Shown piece by piece: positions 62,575 through 64,000 of a DNA stretch of 64,000 bases (positions within the stretch are counted from its first letter, which is position 1; the number at the start of each line of letters is the position of its first letter). Origin of the DNA: Macrobrachium rosenbergii (Eukaryota > Arthropoda > Malacostraca > Decapoda > Palaemonidae); NCBI RefSeq assembly GCF_040412425.1, contig NC_089784.1:37174070-37238069 (forward strand), read 5' to 3'. The position numbers were made by a program, and so were the translations under genes. Below the pieces are notes generated by a model. That model made no database searches, was not told the DNA's origin, and worked only from the letters and a program-made list of their open reading frames with translations.

Positions 62575-62830
62575 GGGGGAAAAGGTAAAAATATGGTTCA
62601 GTATTAGGGAAGAAAAAAACAAAATACTGACTCCGCTATTGGGAATACGAAAAAATACGGTCCTGGTACTGAGGAAAAAAATACGGGTATGGTACTGAGG
62701 AATATGGTACTGGAGGGAAAGGCAAAACTAAAGGAGGCTCTTGTCCGCTACTAGGGAAAAGGGAAAAAAGTGCGGGTTCGGTGTTATGGAAAGAATAAAA
62801 ATACGGGTTCGGTATCGTAAAATGGGTAAA
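62575..62830 (+). repeat. degenerate ~25-30-bp minisatellite
   Basis: The phrase GAAAAAATACGGGTTCGGTA, followed by YTGAGG or TTAGGG, recurs about eight times with substitutions and length changes. Confidence 0.75.
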
Positions 62831-63500
62831 TATTTTTTGTGTTACAGAGGAAAATGCATCGACACATATGATACTGTAAGAGAGAAAAATTCAGCCTCCA
62901 ATATTTCTGACACTGGATTCTTAACGCTACTGAAGATAATTAGATGATTTTCTTCACACTTACAGGCATCTTCCTGCGCAAACGCATTCATTCTTATATG
63001 TGCATCCCTGCTCTCATATTTGTGTGTACGTGCGTGTGTGTGTCTGCAGTCACATTTCTAACATTTCTATATACGAGCATCACTTAAATATACATTCAAA
63101 CTTCTGATCCAGGAAACATAATTTTACTACATCAATTACGGTTCAAGTTCAATAGTCTTCTGCTTAAATGGAAATTACATTTTAATAACTGAATGTAAAA
63201 AAAACTGTCCTATGCAGCCATAAGCGTTTAATCTCTACTGGCCACTATTTCACACCATTTCTCTACTAATCTCATTTCTTCCATCACTCCATATTTCTAA
63301 GACGGTTTCAAGGGTACATTTTACCAGGTTATCGGTCTTCTTCCTACATGTTTCTAAGGTAGCTTACCTCATTGGTTTCCACGATAGTATCACCTTGTTA
63401 TGCCTTTAATCACATCCTTTTTATTCAATGTTACCATCACTTAGCTTTTTCTACTATACAAAAAATGCGTTTGCTATTAAAGAACTATTTTAAAGACGCT
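62831..63500. other. anonymous noncoding DNA
   Basis: No feature is recognised. Confidence 0.5.
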
Positions 63501-63580
63501 GGCTCATTGTTGGCCTCACTTATTTTGCCCAAATACAACTGACTCATTGTCGGCCTCACTTATTTTGCCCAAACACAACT
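63501..63580 (+). repeat. perfectly spaced 40-bp tandem duplication
   Basis: Units 63501-63540 and 63541-63580 differ at only three or four positions and share GGCCTCACTTATTTTGCCCA. It appears to be a recent duplication. Confidence 0.92.
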
Positions 63581-64000
63581 AAGTGAAATGATTCATTTAT
63601 AATTTTATCATCCGTTGCTCAAGGAACACTCGCTATTCAAGAATTGATAGGATGTCACTCAGTCCCTATAGTAACTTGACGAGAAATCTAGAGAACTATG
63701 AGACGGCAAACTAATATCCTTCTTATTACCCTGCCCGATAGAAATAGGAAGTACGTAAAATATAAAATAATGAAAAGTAGACGGGTCTTTACTCCAAGGA
63801 AAATGATTCTAATTTGCTATATTTGCAAAATTAAAGGGAAACAGGCTTCGCCCGTAAGTTCGCAAGTTTCTATGTTAACATTACCCTCACTTTGGGTTTT
63901 CGTTCAAATTCTTAATACTTTCTACAATAGAAAAAACAGGCCTACCAACAGAAAAGAGAATCTCTCGGCTCAAAGAAAAATAATTCCGTATTGTGGAAGT
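63581..64000. other. anonymous noncoding DNA
   Basis: No feature is recognised to the end of the window. Confidence 0.5.

Overview
The window is eukaryotic nuclear DNA, most likely from a decapod crustacean (shrimp or prawn type). The evidence is the extreme load of dinucleotide and trinucleotide microsatellites (about 45-50 separate AT blocks, plus CT/GA, CA, CATA, AAT and GAG runs), tRNA-derived SINEs of a kind I know from decapod genomes, jockey/CR1-like LINEs with AAT-type tails, and several Penelope-like elements (PLEs). I found no convincing host protein-coding gene, no functional tRNA or rRNA gene and no CRISPR array. Long apparent reading frames are almost all translations of AT, CT or GAG repeats. 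Recognition of repeat families rests on memory, not a search.

Layout. 2.0-4.7 kb: a 5'-truncated jockey/CR1-like LINE on the minus strand with endonuclease and reverse transcriptase remnants and an AAT tail. 5-13 kb: microsatellites and anonymous sequence, a GC-richer island (9.7-10.0 kb) and a SINE head (12.3 kb). 13.4-22 kb: a degenerate minisatellite at 13.4-13.95 kb with an inverted partner at 21.4-21.8 kb, a 1.33-kb foldback palindrome (14.67-16.0 kb) and a second long-inverted-repeat element (19.47-20.78 kb). 21.79-22.9 kb: three consecutive long hairpins running into the 3' part of a PLE that carries a hammerhead-ribozyme-like motif. 23-33 kb: mostly microsatellites and anonymous DNA, with a widespread-looking repeat at 27.74-28.06 kb and an inverted repeat bracketing an AT array at 30.8-31.1 kb. 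33.1-35.1 kb: a 32-bp minisatellite split by a 1.2-kb element that contains six internal ~140-bp units. 35-40 kb: several SINEs and a badly decayed LINE on the plus strand, itself hit by a SINE. 40-54 kb: a weak LTR-like signal, a small SINE cluster (42.8-43.4 kb), a ~62-bp degenerate satellite (44.5-45.2 kb), a short palindromic element (51.25-51.44 kb) and a hairpin-bearing interspersed repeat (52.1-52.5 kb). 54.8-62.2 kb: two further PLE relics, each with an inverted copy of its 3' end, two LINE relics and a SINE with a perfect 12-bp target duplication.

The common theme is retrotransposon graveyards coupled to microsatellites. PLE 3' ends repeatedly abut TA or CATA arrays, LINE tails are AAT runs, and SINEs land in older LINEs. 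The most interesting signals are the small hammerhead-like folds with self-complementary stem III at PLE ends, the three-hairpin array beside the first PLE, and the long foldback palindrome.
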